Origin: Nitrospina sp.
GTDB taxonomy: Bacteria; Nitrospinota; Nitrospinia; Nitrospinales; VA-1
Reading direction: 5' to 3'
Length of the DNA: 36,623 nucleotides
NCBI GenBank assembly: GCA_018697205.1
Contig: JABHTG010000061.1
Coordinates: forward strand, 1 to 36,623
Under the pieces are notes generated by a model. The model saw nothing but the letters and a program-made list of their open reading frames with translations. It was not told the origin of the DNA and did no database searches. The position numbers and the translations under genes are program-made. Shown here in pieces: positions 16,319-25,330 of the stretch (within the stretch, counting starts at the first letter, position 1; every line of letters starts with the position of its first letter).

Positions 16319-19225
16319 GTGATACCAAATATCCGGAATCTAAAACTCTTATCTCTACCAACTAAAAAAAAATTAATCTGTCTTATTTTGGGTAGTTTAA
16401 TATTAGCAGTATATTGGCAGGTTCAATACCACGATTTTATTAACTATGACGATAACCGTTATATAACTGAAAACAAATATATCAAATCGGGTTTTTCTAA
16501 AGAAAGTATAATCTGGGCGTTCACTACCTCACATGCCTCCAATTGGCACCCGGTTACATGGTTGTCTCACATTCTTGATATTCAACTTTATGGGTTAAAT
16601 CCTAAAGGTCATCATCTAACTAGCCTGGCACTTCATATAGCAAATTCATTGCTTTTATTTTTAGTCTTTGCGCGTATGACGGGAGCCATTTGGAAAAGCT
16701 GTTTTATTGCCTCTTTATTTGCCTTTCATCCTATCAATATTGAATCTGTGGCGTGGGCCGCGGAACGAAAAAGTGTTTTAAGCACTTTTTTTTGGTTTTT
16801 GACAATGTGGACCTACGTTCACTACATACAAAAAAAAACCCTCGCTAAGTACAGTATATTGGGTCTGTTCTTCGCGCTAGGTTTAATGTCAAAACCAATG
16901 CTTGTAACTTTGCCATTTGTATTCCTATTGCTTGATCATTGGCCTTTAAACCGCTTAGAAATAGTTCGCAGTAAAATAATTTTATCGAATGGCATAGAAG
17001 ATGAAGTTGAAACTAAAAACAGTTTTCTATATTTACTATTTGAAAAAGCCCCTCTTTTAATTTTAGCAAGTGGCTCCTGTATCATTACATTTTTAGTTCA
17101 AAAGTGGGGTGGGGCTTTAGTTCCTCTTGAAACTATCTCATCAACAACTCGCATTAACAATGCACTAGTTTCATATATAGACTATTTAGGGAAAATGGTA
17201 TGGCCTAAAAGTTTATCAATTTTTTATCCCTACCCAATTGATGAGTTATATTTCTGGAAAGGTTTGGCTAGTGGCCTAATTCTAATATGTATAACTTTGG
17301 TAGCAATACGGTTAATTAAAAAAGTTCCTTACCTTGCAGTAGGTTGGTTTTGGTACCTAGGCACATTAATACCTGTAATTGGACTTGTGCAGGTGGGTCA
17401 GCAGTCAATGGCCGACAGATATGCATTTATTCCTCTGATTGGAATATTTATCATAATTGCGTGGGGTCTATCAGATCTTTTAGAAAACTATTCTTTTAAA
17501 AAAAAAATATTACCTATTTTAACGGGAATATTTTTTTCTTTACTAATAACATTAACCTGGACTCAGTTGCAATACTGGAAGAACAGTATAAAACTTTTTA
17601 AGCACACTATAGAAGTTACTGAAAAAAAATACCCCAGTTTTGCTGGGATGTACAATAATCTTGGTGTCGCTCTAATTAATAAAACGATGTATGAAGAAGC
17701 TATTATCCCAATAAAAGAATCTATTAAAATGCAACCTAGCTATTCTGAAGCACACAACAATCTTGGTAATGCCCTAAGCGGATTGAAACGCTTTAGTGAA
17801 GCTAATAATCACTATAAAAAAGCTATTAGACTTAACCCTAACTACTTTGAAGCTCACATAAATCTTGCCAATTCTCTGAGTAAAAGTTTAATTTTTTATA
17901 AAGAAGCTCTTATTCATTATAAAAAAGCTATCCAACTCAAGCCAGAACATCCCGAGGCACATTTCAATCTCGGTGTCACATTAAATAAACAGAATAACTC
18001 TGATCAAGCCATTTTTCATCTGGAAGAATCAATAAAACTTAATCCAAATTTTGCTGAAGCGCATTTAGCCCTTGGCAATATTCATCTCGTTAAAAATAAC
18101 TTTAAAAAGGCTTTATATCATTTCGAATCAACCATTAAATTTGATCCAGATAACTTCAATGCCCATAACGGTCTTGGAAGTATTGTAGGGCAACGAGGAG
18201 ACTTAGAGAAAGCGATAGTGCATTTCGAAAACGCAATTAAAATTAAACCTGATTTTTTTCAAGCCCACAATAACCTTGGGGTAGCATTATCAACTATGGG
18301 ACAAATTAAAAAATCTGATTATCATTTTAAAATTGCAAAAGACCTCGCAATGCAAAAGGAAAAAAATAAATACCAAATCTTAAAAAATAGGTCATGGAAT
18401 AGTGCTATCAAATATATCAAAAGTGCGGCCACTCTAGACGACCTTCCCAAACCTCAACCAAATGAAAACGGATATTCATTTTATATTGCTGGACATGCAT
18501 ATGGAAAACCAGGGGCAAAGTCTAAGGGTTTATATGACCCTTTTACTAAAAACTTCCATATAATTAATGACTACGACTCCATGAAGTTTGGTTTTTTACT
18601 TGGTGATGTCGTGGAAGAAGCTTCTGAAAAAGCCTGGCAATTAGTAAAAAAAGATTTAAATATTTTAGATTCTAGAATAAAAAATTTTGTTGTGCCAGGA
18701 AACCATGATGTGGGAATGGGCACCAACAATTATAAACGTGATATTTTTTTACAACAATTTGGGAAAACATTTTTTTCGTTCGAGCATAAAAAGGATCTTT
18801 TTATAATTCTTGATGGGAATATTGATGGATGGAATATCTCAGGAGAACAACTACAGTTTTTTAAACAATCTTTACGTAACAAAAGAGGCTTTATAAATAA
18901 TATTTTTATATTTTCTCATCAATTAGTTTGGCAGAATACCAGTAATCCAAAATTTAGTGCAGTAATACCAAATACACTTGAAGGTCGTTCTAAATATTTA
19001 AATTTTTGGACCAAGGTATTTCCTCTACTTGCTGATCTTAATAATGATATTTATTTTTTTTCTGGAGACATAGGAGCTTCACCTAATTCCAGCGAATTAT
19101 TTTACACGAAATTTTTCAACGTTACATTTGTGGCAACTGGAATGGGGTCAGGGGTAAGAGACAACTTCTTGATTCTTTCTGTTATAGAGGGTGCGGTTAA
19201 AATATTTTTTGTCCCTATAAATTAA
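16319..19225 (+). CDS. TMTC-like GT-C membrane protein with TPRs and a C-terminal metallophosphoesterase domain
   Basis: The 968-aa protein has three parts. Residues 1-420 are a polytopic membrane domain like bacterial TMTC-type proteins, with FINYDDNRYI (a GT-C-like Asp-Asp in the first loop), NWHPVTWLSHIL, FHPINIESVAWAAERK and QQSMADRYAFIPLIG. Residues 440-690 hold seven 34-residue tetratricopeptide repeats. Residues 715-968 look like a calcineurin-type phosphoesterase: IAGHAYGKPG in place of DxH, GDVVEEA, PGNHDVG, FSHQLVW and SGDIGAS. Metal ligands are only partly canonical. The start is GTG, with no nearby ATG. It opens a three-gene membrane/glycosylation group and is 10 bp from the next gene. 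A lipid-linked-sugar glycosyltransferase role is inferred; the phosphoesterase substrate is unknown. Confidence 0.85.
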   Translation: MIPNIRNLKLLSLPTKKKLICLILGSLILAVYWQVQYHDFINYDDNRYITENKYIKSGFSKESIIWAFTTSHASNWHPVTWLSHILDIQLYGLNPKGHHLTSLALHIANSLLLFLVFARMTGAIWKSCFIASLFAFHPINIESVAWAAERKSVLSTFFWFLTMWTYVHYIQKKTLAKYSILGLFFALGLMSKPMLVTLPFVFLLLDHWPLNRLEIVRSKIILSNGIEDEVETKNSFLYLLFEKAPLLILASGSCIITFLVQKWGGALVPLETISSTTRINNALVSYIDYLGKMVWPKSLSIFYPYPIDELYFWKGLASGLILICITLVAIRLIKKVPYLAVGWFWYLGTLIPVIGLVQVGQQSMADRYAFIPLIGIFIIIAWGLSDLLENYSFKKKILPILTGIFFSLLITLTWTQLQYWKNSIKLFKHTIEVTEKKYPSFAGMYNNLGVALINKTMYEEAIIPIKESIKMQPSYSEAHNNLGNALSGLKRFSEANNHYKKAIRLNPNYFEAHINLANSLSKSLIFYKEALIHYKKAIQLKPEHPEAHFNLGVTLNKQNNSDQAIFHLEESIKLNPNFAEAHLALGNIHLVKNNFKKALYHFESTIKFDPDNFNAHNGLGSIVGQRGDLEKAIVHFENAIKIKPDFFQAHNNLGVALSTMGQIKKSDYHFKIAKDLAMQKEKNKYQILKNRSWNSAIKYIKSAATLDDLPKPQPNENGYSFYIAGHAYGKPGAKSKGLYDPFTKNFHIINDYDSMKFGFLLGDVVEEASEKAWQLVKKDLNILDSRIKNFVVPGNHDVGMGTNNYKRDIFLQQFGKTFFSFEHKKDLFIILDGNIDGWNISGEQLQFFKQSLRNKRGFINNIFIFSHQLVWQNTSNPKFSAVIPNTLEGRSKYLNFWTKVFPLLADLNNDIYFFSGDIGASPNSSELFYTKFFNVTFVATGMGSGVRDNFLILSVIEGAVKIFFVPIN

Positions 19226-19235
19226 TGATTGCAGT

Positions 19236-20873
19236 ATGTTTGTTATAAACTCTCTAGAAAACCAATCCGGAAAAGGTATTTTTATAAAATACTGGGACTC
19301 TATTGCTTTATTCACTATTCTGTTAATTATAGCAATTTTAAGGTTTTCTTTTTTGGAAGTTCCTCTCGAGCGTGATGAAGGTGCTTATGCCTATATAGCT
19401 AAACTACTTTTAGATGAGATCCCTCCTTATACCCAAGCATATTCACTTTACTTTCCAGGTATTTTTATAATCTACGCCTTAACTTTTCTTGTCTTCGGCC
19501 AAACTATTTTCGCAATTCATTTTTGCCTATTGATCGCGAGTTTGCTCACTATTATTTTTATTTTTTTGATCGGGAAAAGTCTTTTTAGCTCTTTGACAGG
19601 CATCATCTCTGGAGCTACATTCGGTCTACTCGGATTAAACCCTTATGCTCAAGGACTATTTTCACATGGGGAACCATTTACCATGCTTTTCATCTGTGCT
19701 GGAGTTTATATTTTATTATTGGGGATTCATTCGAAAAAAAAATTTCTATTTATATTGTGTGGCTTTTTTTTTGGCCTAGGCTTATTAATCAAGCAAAATA
19801 TTTTAGTTTTTGCTGGTCTTCCACTTATTTATTTATGCTTTGTTTTTTTTAAAAGCTCTTATCAAAATAAAAATTTTTGGCGCGATGCGTTACTATTTTA
19901 TATATTTGGTTATTTTATTCCATTAACTATTTTCTTTATTTTCTGTTTACTAACAAAGTCCTTGAATCAAATGTTTTTTTGGACTTTTATTATGCCATCA
20001 GAAATGACACCCTCCCTTTCAATAACAAGAATTATAGAACATTTTAAAATTCTAACTCCACCAATCATTAAATCATCTTCACAATTTTTTAGTTTTGCAT
20101 TTATTGGCCTTCTTGCTCCTTTATGGAACTCAAAGTTACGACCTGCAATGTATTTCATAATACTTTTTTTATTTATTTCATTTTTTACAATGTGCATATC
20201 GTTTTACCTCCGCGCCCATTATTTTATATATCTATTTCCTGCCATCGCCCTTTTAACCGGCGTTGGCTTTTCCTCAAGTTATGTACTTATAAAGAAATTA
20301 CCTCTAATAAAGTCAAATAAATTAATTATTATTGGACTTATTTTATTATTTTTTTCATATTCGATACTAAGCCAAAAAAAATTTTTATTCCAAACAAACC
20401 CAAAATTTGCCTCCCGTATCATATATGGAAGTAACCCATTTCCTGAGTCACTTATCATTGCAGATTATGTTAAGGAACACAGTTCCCCAGAAGATAAAAT
20501 TGCTATCTTAGGATCTGAACCGCAAATATTATTTTATTCAAACAGAATGTCAGCATCCAAACATATATTCACATATTACCTTATGGGCAATCACTCCTAT
20601 GCCCTTACTATGCAGAAAGAATTTATAAACGATGTTGAGTTAACCAAACCACCTATTCTAATTAATGTTGTTATCCCCACTTCATGGTTATATCAAAAAG
20701 ATTCCAAATCAATGCTTTTTCATTGGCTTGATGATTTTGTATCAAAAAATTATAATTTAACAGGTGTTGTGGAAATTCAAGATATCAATACCACCAAATA
20801 TTTTTGGGGTGAAAATATAGCGAAGTTCATACCAAAAAAAGAAAATTTTATACAAATCTACCTTCGTAAGTAA
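19236..20873 (+). CDS. ArnT/PMT-family (GT-C) membrane glycosyltransferase
   Basis: This 545-aa polytopic inner-membrane protein resembles the glycosyltransferase family 39/ArnT (PMT_2) group, which moves sugars from polyprenyl-phosphate carriers onto protein or lipid on the periplasmic side. EVPLERDEGAYAYIA near residue 45 is the acidic first-loop motif, followed by PPYTQAYSLYFPG. About eleven hydrophobic segments follow, including the RAHYFIYLFPAIALL region, then a soluble C-terminal domain starting near residue 400. It begins 10 bp after the TMTC-like/phosphoesterase gene, so the two are almost certainly co-transcribed. Donor and acceptor cannot be told from sequence. Confidence 0.85.
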   Translation: MFVINSLENQSGKGIFIKYWDSIALFTILLIIAILRFSFLEVPLERDEGAYAYIAKLLLDEIPPYTQAYSLYFPGIFIIYALTFLVFGQTIFAIHFCLLIASLLTIIFIFLIGKSLFSSLTGIISGATFGLLGLNPYAQGLFSHGEPFTMLFICAGVYILLLGIHSKKKFLFILCGFFFGLGLLIKQNILVFAGLPLIYLCFVFFKSSYQNKNFWRDALLFYIFGYFIPLTIFFIFCLLTKSLNQMFFWTFIMPSEMTPSLSITRIIEHFKILTPPIIKSSSQFFSFAFIGLLAPLWNSKLRPAMYFIILFLFISFFTMCISFYLRAHYFIYLFPAIALLTGVGFSSSYVLIKKLPLIKSNKLIIIGLILLFFSYSILSQKKFLFQTNPKFASRIIYGSNPFPESLIIADYVKEHSSPEDKIAILGSEPQILFYSNRMSASKHIFTYYLMGNHSYALTMQKEFINDVELTKPPILINVVIPTSWLYQKDSKSMLFHWLDDFVSKNYNLTGVVEIQDINTTKYFWGENIAKFIPKKENFIQIYLRK

Positions 20874-21001
20874 ATTTTTTAATTCACATTAGGCTAAGAT
20901 TAAAAAACGTTAGCTAATAAAAATATATAGCTTCAATTGATAGCGCACTAAACCACTTTTTTATGCTCAAAAAAATACCGATTTAATTAAATAATTTAAT
21001 T

Positions 21002-23590
21002 ATGACAAATGATTCTCCAATAAAAGAAAATAGTATTTCTAGCTACTGTGATTATTCTAATACTTTAAACGAAAATACTCGTCGCCCAGTTATGGAAGTT
21101 AATCAAACAATTAAAAGGGCAATTTTTATATTTCTAGTTTTTGCTACATTTACTGTTTATCTACAAGTTAAAAGTCACGAATTTATCAATTATGACACCA
21201 AAGCCTTAATCTCCCAGAATTTTAATATTCAAACTGGATTAAGTAAGGAAAGTGTTATTTGGTCATTTTCTATTAACAAGTCACATGGGAGTTGGGAACC
21301 AATTACCTGGCTCTCACACATTCTAGGCTATCAATTTTTTGGATCATCCCCTAAAAACCATCACTTAATTAATTTATTTTTTCATATAACTAACGCTCTT
21401 TTACTTTTCATAGTTCTACTAAAAATGACTGGTTCTTTGTGGAAGAGTGCTTTTGTTGCATGTGTTTTTGCGCTGCACCCTATAAATGTAGAATCGGTTG
21501 CATGGTTAATGGAACGTAATATGCTTTTATGTACCTTATTTTGGTTACTAACCATGCTGTTTTATATTCAATACACCGATAAACCCAATATCACCCGATA
21601 CAGCTTGGTTATTTTATTTTTTACGTTAGGTCTAATGTCTAAATCCATGATAGTCACACTACCCTTTATTCTTCTCATGATGGACTATTGGCCTTTAAAA
21701 AGATTTCAGTTTCAACAAAACCTTTATAACGAAAGATTTGATATTAATCTTGTAATTGATAGATCAAAAATATTTCTGCTTGTCCTTGAAAAAACTCCTT
21801 TATTTATACTTTCATTAGGTTTAAGCCTTACAGTTTTTAACCTTGCCGATGGTTATGAAGGAACCGATAACATGGCGATTGTTTCGTTTTTAGGTCGCCT
21901 CAATAATGGAGTTGTTTCATACCTAGAGTACCTAGGAAACACAATATGGCCAAAAGGACTCGCGGTACTCTATCCTCATCCATTAAATACCTTAGCTACA
22001 TGGAAAGGGATACTCTGTGGTGTTGCATTAGTTGGTATTACTTTTTTTTCAATTAGGCTTATTAAAAAGTTTCCTTATTTTGCCTTTGGATGGTTTTGGT
22101 ATCTAGGTGTGCTTTTCCCAGCAAGCGGAATTTTTGTGCAAGTAGGAGGGGAACTAGCTATGGCTGATCGGTATGCTTACATACCGCTCATTGGAGTCTA
22201 CATTATCATTGCCTGGGGATTTTCAGATCTGATAGCAAACTTGCCTCAAAAGAAAAAAATATTGTCTATAGCTTTTGGAATAATAATTTCTTTATTAATG
22301 GCAACTACTTGGGTTCAATTAAGTTATTGGAAAAATAGTATTGATCTATTTGAACGTGCTATTAGAGTGGCAAACAATAAATATCCAAATTTTAAAAATC
22401 CGAACCATGCTTTATTATATAACCATCTTGGAATGGCTTTCGTCGCCATGGGAAAATTCGAAGAGTCTATTTCTCCTTATGAGATGGCCATTAAGATATC
22501 GCCTAACCTTGCCATGGCACATACCAATCTGGGTATTTCCCATTTCTCTATGGGAAATATCGAGGAAGCTATTTCCCATTACAACACAGCCATTAAGCTA
22601 AATTCTAACCACGCCCATGGGCACTATAATCTTGGGATTGTATTGTCTACTTTAGAAAAATTTGGAGAAGCAATTTTGCATTATAAAAAAGCTATTAAAA
22701 TCCAGCCTGACTATTACGCTGCACATAATAACCTTGGGTTAGTATTAGAAAAAAATGGAGAAATTCATGAAGCAATTTCTAACTACCAAAAAGCTATTAC
22801 AATCAAGCCTGATTATGTCGCAGCACATAGCAACCTAGGAAATAATTTATTTTCTTTAGGGAAATACGAGGAAGCCATTGCTCATTTCAAAATTGTTATT
22901 AGGCTTAGGCCTGACTTTGTTCCCGCGCATAATAATCTTGGCAATGCTTTATTTTCTTTAGGAAAGACCGAAGAAGCCATTACTCATTTTAAAACGGCTA
23001 TTAAGATTAAGCCTGATTTTGCTCTGTCTAATAACAATCTCGGGAATGCACTTCTTGCCTTAGGAAAAACTGAGGAAGCCATTACTCATTTTAAAATAGC
23101 AATAAGGCTCAACCCTGATTTTGCTATGGCATACTTTAATCTTGGCAATGCTTTATTTTCTTTAGAGAAAACCGAAGAAGCTATTGCTTACTATGTGAAA
23201 GCTGTCAGACTCAAATCCAATTATGCTGAAGCCCACCTCAATCTAGGTGTGGCCCTCTTCTCCATTAAAAAAGTTAAAGAAGCAATTTCTCATTATAAAA
23301 CTGCTATTGAGTTCCAACCTGACTATCCTATGGCGTACACTAACCTTGGTAATGCACTGTTTGCTTTAGGGAAGTCCAAGGAAGCCATCTCTCATTACCA
23401 AACAGCAATCAAGCTTAGACCTTTATACACCCAAGCTCATTACAACCTTGCGAATATTCTATTTCAGATAGGAGAGATGAAGAAAGCCGTAGACCACTAT
23501 AAGGAAACCCTAAGACTTAGGCCTGATTTGATTTCGGCGCAAAAGAATCTTGATAAGGCTCTTCTTCTAACAGATAAAATGACGAAATAA
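21002..23590 (+). CDS. TMTC-like GT-C membrane protein with eleven TPRs
   Basis: The 862-aa protein is a paralogue of the one at 16319-19225 but lacks the phosphoesterase domain. A hydrophilic N-terminus of about 35 residues precedes a polytopic membrane domain (to about 450) with WEPITWLSHILG, FALHPINVESVAW and LAMADRYAYIPLIG. In the first loop the Asp-Asp of its relative reads Asp-Thr (NYDTKAL). Residues 465-850 are eleven consecutive TPRs of 34 residues plus a capping helix, many nearly identical (NNLGNALFSLGKTEEAI). ATG at 21002 gives the longest product; Met31 is an alternative start just before the first membrane segment. Catalytic competence is uncertain given the Asp-Thr change; the TPR part should bind proteins. 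Confidence 0.85.
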   Translation: MTNDSPIKENSISSYCDYSNTLNENTRRPVMEVNQTIKRAIFIFLVFATFTVYLQVKSHEFINYDTKALISQNFNIQTGLSKESVIWSFSINKSHGSWEPITWLSHILGYQFFGSSPKNHHLINLFFHITNALLLFIVLLKMTGSLWKSAFVACVFALHPINVESVAWLMERNMLLCTLFWLLTMLFYIQYTDKPNITRYSLVILFFTLGLMSKSMIVTLPFILLMMDYWPLKRFQFQQNLYNERFDINLVIDRSKIFLLVLEKTPLFILSLGLSLTVFNLADGYEGTDNMAIVSFLGRLNNGVVSYLEYLGNTIWPKGLAVLYPHPLNTLATWKGILCGVALVGITFFSIRLIKKFPYFAFGWFWYLGVLFPASGIFVQVGGELAMADRYAYIPLIGVYIIIAWGFSDLIANLPQKKKILSIAFGIIISLLMATTWVQLSYWKNSIDLFERAIRVANNKYPNFKNPNHALLYNHLGMAFVAMGKFEESISPYEMAIKISPNLAMAHTNLGISHFSMGNIEEAISHYNTAIKLNSNHAHGHYNLGIVLSTLEKFGEAILHYKKAIKIQPDYYAAHNNLGLVLEKNGEIHEAISNYQKAITIKPDYVAAHSNLGNNLFSLGKYEEAIAHFKIVIRLRPDFVPAHNNLGNALFSLGKTEEAITHFKTAIKIKPDFALSNNNLGNALLALGKTEEAITHFKIAIRLNPDFAMAYFNLGNALFSLEKTEEAIAYYVKAVRLKSNYAEAHLNLGVALFSIKKVKEAISHYKTAIEFQPDYPMAYTNLGNALFALGKSKEAISHYQTAIKLRPLYTQAHYNLANILFQIGEMKKAVDHYKETLRLRPDLISAQKNLDKALLLTDKMTK
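22413..23535 (+). repeat. 102-bp TPR-coding repeats
   Basis: The TPR region repeats every 102 bp (34 codons). Some units are conserved at DNA level: 24 identical bases occur at 22937-22960 and 23141-23164, exactly two units apart. This suggests recent unit duplication or gene conversion inside the array. Confidence 0.8.
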
Positions 23591-23818
23591 ACCTACCTAT
23601 AAAAAATATATCAAACAGACAACCTCCTTAGGTTCACTCAACTTTATTAGTATATATTTCATAAATTAGAAATCGTCAAAATTCATTTATCAAATTTTTA
23701 GCTATAATGAGAAAACTGCAATTATACTAATATTTTTTCTCTGTTTAATTATAATTTTCTACTTTTGTGTAGCCTGGGAATAAACTTAGCCTGCCGAGAG
23801 AAAATTGGCAAAAAAATA

Positions 23819-23846
23819 GGGTCAACCACCTCAAGGCGGTTGACCC
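23819..23846 (-). terminator. Rho-independent terminator of the secreted A-B operon
   Basis: GGGTCAACC (23819-23827) and GGTTGACCC (23838-23846) pair perfectly over nine bases, with CC/GG and a four-base loop inside. On the minus strand the stem is followed by TATTTTTT. It starts 19 nt past the stop of the type B gene. The plus-strand side lacks a T run, so it mainly serves the minus-strand operon, though it could also block read-through from the TPR gene. Confidence 0.85.
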
Positions 23847-23865
23847 CATAATAACTTAACGAGAA

Positions 23866-24597
23866 TTAGTTAACTCCTCGTCCCCCGCTCTGTGTACCCT
23901 GCCCGAGGGTAGTTCCTGCAGCCTCGTAACAAGAGTTAGTTACTGAACAACCACCTGAGTTGGAATCATGCATATCTCCAATAAACTCGAGGGCAAAACC
24001 AGCGCCGTTCGATGACTGATAAACAACACCCCACATGGAAAGTTGGGAAACATTGTCATGTTTACTCAAAGAGTTTGCCGTCGTAGTATTATATTTACCT
24101 GGACGGTTTGCCTCACTAGTATAGAAATTAGGAGAGGTACCTATCCCTGTAACCTTGACACTACCGAATTGATTTGCATCTGTGGTAGTGATCAGATGAG
24201 TTTTGGAATCTGTAAAAGAAGCGTTACTCAGGTTAATGGTAGAGTGACCCTGATTAACAATAAAAACTCTATGTGTCGTACCAGCATGAACCGTGAATAC
24301 AGTAGCCCTTCCTGATGAGGTATTCGGAACCGTGGTCATATCCAAAGCTTCAACTACTACTCCGATAGAAGTATGCGCTGTTGCCAAAGACGGATGGCTG
24401 ACACCGATGAACGTATAAGAGGCATCAGGTACTACCTGAGCATAGGGTGAGATGACGAAGCGACCATTCCAATTAGGGCCAGTGACCCCCTCAGCTGTCA
24501 AATCAGGTGCCTGAGTTATATCAGCTGCTTGGCTAGTTGAGACAATCATCCCAAACCCAAACATAACAAGCATTAAAAATAAGCTTAATTTTTTCAT
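23866..24597 (-). CDS. Secreted protein of unknown family, type B (left pair)
   Basis: I do not recognise this family. The 243-aa product has a clear signal peptide (residues 1-24, cleavage after SQA) and no later membrane segment, so it is periplasmic or secreted. The mature part shows ISPYAQVV, SYTFIGVSHPSL, FTVHAGTTHRVFIV, STINLSNASFTDS, LSMWGVV and GFALEFIGD. A small insert near the C-terminus holds two cysteines (GGCSVTNSCYE), and the last residues are GGRGVN. GGGAG precedes the ATG. It is second in an operon with the type A gene 61 bp upstream and ends in a strong terminator. Its closest relative here is the type B protein at 35601-36263. Strand-rich composition suggests a beta-sandwich fold (inference). 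Confidence 0.85.
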   Translation of the reverse strand: MKKLSLFLMLVMFGFGMIVSTSQAADITQAPDLTAEGVTGPNWNGRFVISPYAQVVPDASYTFIGVSHPSLATAHTSIGVVVEALDMTTVPNTSSGRATVFTVHAGTTHRVFIVNQGHSTINLSNASFTDSKTHLITTTDANQFGSVKVTGIGTSPNFYTSEANRPGKYNTTTANSLSKHDNVSQLSMWGVVYQSSNGAGFALEFIGDMHDSNSGGCSVTNSCYEAAGTTLGQGTQSGGRGVN

Positions 24598-24658
24598 TAA
24601 TTTTCTCCCTAAATATCTTTAGCCAATTACTTGGCATGATTTAAATTATAGACAACCT

Positions 24659-25330
24659 CTACTGAAGGTTGACACCTGAAGCGGTATATCCTACGCCAGC
24701 CATAGTTGATGCTGAGTGACTATCATTCATATCACCAATAAACTCCATAGCAAAACCAGTGGTCTGAGCTTCAATGATAACTGAGCCCCAGTAGGTGAGC
24801 ATGGTTGCATCTCTGAAACCTGCACCTGTGGTTGAAAAGTTATTCAATTTTCCTGCAGCCCATTTCATATTAGGATGACTGGCAATTGGATTGACACGGA
24901 CATGACCATGGGTAAAGTCCGATGTACCCGCTAAAAAAACTGCCGATGAAATGGACGTTGAGTTAATAGATGCATGGTTTGTTGGGATAATGAATACACG
25001 CTGTGTATTCCCAGCTTGAATGGTAAAACTTTCAGCTGTGGTGTAAGCAGCCTTCGCATTATCGATAGCATTGATAGTAATACCGATTTGCGAAGCCATC
25101 CCTGAAAGAGATGAATGGGTTACCGCAATGAAGGTGTAAGAACCCGAATCGACCTGCCAATAAGGGGATACAACGATAAAATCGTTTGAATTAGCTTGTG
25201 ATTCAAAAGTGGTTTTTGCGCCATCTCGCTTAATATTTTGGTTTGCTGCAAAAGCATTTCCAGCTACTAGAGCTAGAAAAGCGGTTATAGCGACGCTATA
25301 AAAAAATCGCTTTAAGTGCTTGTTTTTCAT
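24659..25330 (-). CDS. Secreted protein of unknown family, type A (left pair)
   Basis: The family is unknown to me. The 223-aa product has a signal peptide (residues 1-28, cleavage after AFA) and no cysteine in the mature chain. It shares with its neighbour the pattern SPYWQ, SYTFIAVTHSSL, SQIGI, FTIQAGNTQRVFI, HASINS, TGFAMEFIGD and a C-terminal SGVNLQ. AGGAG lies about 8 nt before the ATG. It leads the A-B operon. A long untranslated leader carries an isolated, perfect anti-Shine-Dalgarno complement 100 nt upstream. Its closest relative here is the type A protein at 34975-35595. Confidence 0.85.
   Translation of the reverse strand: MKNKHLKRFFYSVAITAFLALVAGNAFAANQNIKRDGAKTTFESQANSNDFIVVSPYWQVDSGSYTFIAVTHSSLSGMASQIGITINAIDNAKAAYTTAESFTIQAGNTQRVFIIPTNHASINSTSISSAVFLAGTSDFTHGHVRVNPIASHPNMKWAAGKLNNFSTTGAGFRDATMLTYWGSVIIEAQTTGFAMEFIGDMNDSHSASTMAGVGYTASGVNLQ

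Noticed and set aside
22341-22601. 86-codon alternative frame inside the TPR gene
   Set aside because: Out-of-frame shadow of the periodic TPR-coding sequence.
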